A DNA stretch of 6,717 bases, taken from the NCBI GenBank assembly GCA_040752115.1, contig JBFMFB010000061.1:1-6717 (forward strand). The letters are read 5' to 3'. This DNA is from JBFMFB01 sp040752115 (GTDB lineage Bacteria > Pseudomonadota > Gammaproteobacteria > Burkholderiales > Sulfuricellaceae). Position 1 is the stretch's first letter. Each line of letters begins with the position of its first letter. A model generated the notes under the pieces. It made no database searches, was not told the origin of the DNA, and worked only from the letters and a program-made list of their open reading frames with translations. The translations under genes were made by a program, and so were the position numbers. This document shows, in pieces, positions 5,943-6,717 of this stretch.

Positions 5943-5956
5943 CGCCGAGGCCGGCG
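5943..5956 (-). terminator. Weak stem-loop after dnaJ
   Basis: Six nucleotides after the dnaJ stop, CGCCG (complement of 5952-5956) pairs with CGGCG (complement of 5943-5947) around a 4-nt loop, followed by TAATTT. The stem is short and the T-run poor, so it could only be an inefficient terminator; readthrough into the protease gene is plausible. Confidence 0.25.
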
Positions 5957-5962
5957 CTGTGA

Positions 5963-6717
5963 CTACCGGCGCCGCCCCTTTCCGCTCAAAGCACGCAGCC
6001 GCTCGTACAGTTCGCGCTCCTCGACCGAAAGCCGTTCCGGCACCTCGACGCGGATGCGCAGAAAAAAATCCCCGCGCCCCTTCCCCCCAAACTCGGGCAA
6101 GCCCTTTCCGCGCAGCCGCAACATGGTTTCCGGCTGGGTGCCGGGCGGCACCGCGACCGCGGCCGGGCCATCGAGCGTGGGCACCGTGAGTTCCGCCCCC
6201 AGCACCGCATCGGCGACGGTAATCGTTTCGCTGCGCCAGAGGTCCGCGCCGGCGCGCTCGAAGCGCGTGTCCGGTGCAGTATGCACCACCACAAACAAGT
6301 CGCCCGGCAACCCTCCCGCTTCGCGGCTCGGCAAGCCGCGGCCGGGAATGCGGAGCGCCATCCCCTCCTCGACACCGACGGGAATCGTGACGCTCAGCGT
6401 CTCGTCGCGTTCGATCTCGCCCCGCCCGGCGCAGGCAGGACAAGGCTGATCAATGATGCTGCCGCGCCCATGGCAGGCGGGGCAAACGGTGATCTGCTGG
6501 ATCACCATGCTGCCTTTTCCCCCGGTTTCGCGCCGGCTGACTGTCTGCTGGCCGGTTCCCTTGCAGGCCTCGCACGGGCGCGGCTTGGTGCCGGGTGCGG
6601 CGCCCGTCCCGCGGCAGCTTGGGCAGGTATCGGGACGGAAGATGCGGACTTTTTCCTCTCCACCCGTCATCACCCGCGCCAGCGGCACCGTCAGATCCAC
6701 CTCGATGTTTTCCCCGC
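5963..6717 (-). CDS. dnaJ: DnaJ-type (class I) Hsp40 chaperone, C-terminal 250 residues
   Basis: DnaJ delivers unfolded proteins to DnaK and stimulates its ATPase. The J domain and Gly/Phe linker lie beyond the right edge. What is visible, from residue 1 of the fragment, is the first C-terminal domain strand (IEVDLTVPLARVMTGGEEKVRI), then four CxxCxGxG zinc repeats (CPSCRGTG, CEACKGTG, CPACHGRG, CPACAGRG) that bind two zinc ions, then the two substrate-binding beta-domains (ETLSVTIPVGVEEGMALRIPGRG; LRLRGKGLPEFGGKGRGDFFLRIRVEVP) and a short basic tail. The frame is open through the edge, so it is a partial gene, not a GTG start at 6700. The linker between zinc repeats 2 and 3 is 22 residues, against 14 in E. 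coli DnaJ. dnaK is not visible, so it could be either the main DnaJ or a paralog. Confidence 0.92.
   Translation of the reverse strand, partial: GENIEVDLTVPLARVMTGGEEKVRIFRPDTCPSCRGTGAAPGTKPRPCEACKGTGQQTVSRRETGGKGSMVIQQITVCPACHGRGSIIDQPCPACAGRGEIERDETLSVTIPVGVEEGMALRIPGRGLPSREAGGLPGDLFVVVHTAPDTRFERAGADLWRSETITVADAVLGAELTVPTLDGPAAVAVPPGTQPETMLRLRGKGLPEFGGKGRGDFFLRIRVEVPERLSVEERELYERLRALSGKGRRR

Overview
The window looks like a GC-rich proteobacterial chromosome segment, most likely from a betaproteobacterium of the environmental Nitrosomonadales/Rhodocyclales kind. That placement rests on protein flavour and gene content only (selenouridine pathway, a long Lon-like protease, IspF, ThpR, a Host_attach-type protein), so the phylum-level call is much safer than the order. 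There are no rRNA or tRNA genes, phage genes, transposases or CRISPR arrays.

Left part (1-2038): the first 40 codons of selD run leftward off the edge. Divergent from it is mnmH (222-1313, rightward). SelD makes selenophosphate and MnmH uses it to put selenium on tRNA wobble uridines, so this is a compact selenouridine locus. A possible 11-codon leader ORF with a better ribosome binding site than mnmH itself ends 8 nt before mnmH. A 284-bp spacer with alternative hairpins and three GGTTATC copies follows, then a small Host_attach/baeRF-like gene (1598-2038) and a strong intrinsic terminator that also serves the convergent thpR.

Right part (2053-6717): all genes run leftward, in transcription order a dnaJ-type chaperone (5' end outside the window), a long Lon-like AAA+ protease, ispF and thpR. 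The protease and ispF overlap by 4 nt (GTGA), with the ispF ribosome binding site inside the protease gene, so they are probably translationally coupled. This links a proteostasis protease with a step of the MEP isoprenoid pathway. ThpR is a 2H-type RNA phosphoesterase with its own ribosome binding site.

The most unusual structure is non-coding. The two leftward intergenic gaps (ispF/thpR and dnaJ/protease) each hold an element of about 130 bp made of two inverted arms. Each arm carries three or four 7-bp units set about 10 bp apart, one helical turn. The unit words differ (CACGAAT in one, CGCAGAT/ATCTGCG in the other), but the design is the same: phased units, inverted arms and an unrelated core of 59-72 bp. 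They look like two families of dispersed intergenic repeats of unknown function and are the best candidates for something undescribed here.
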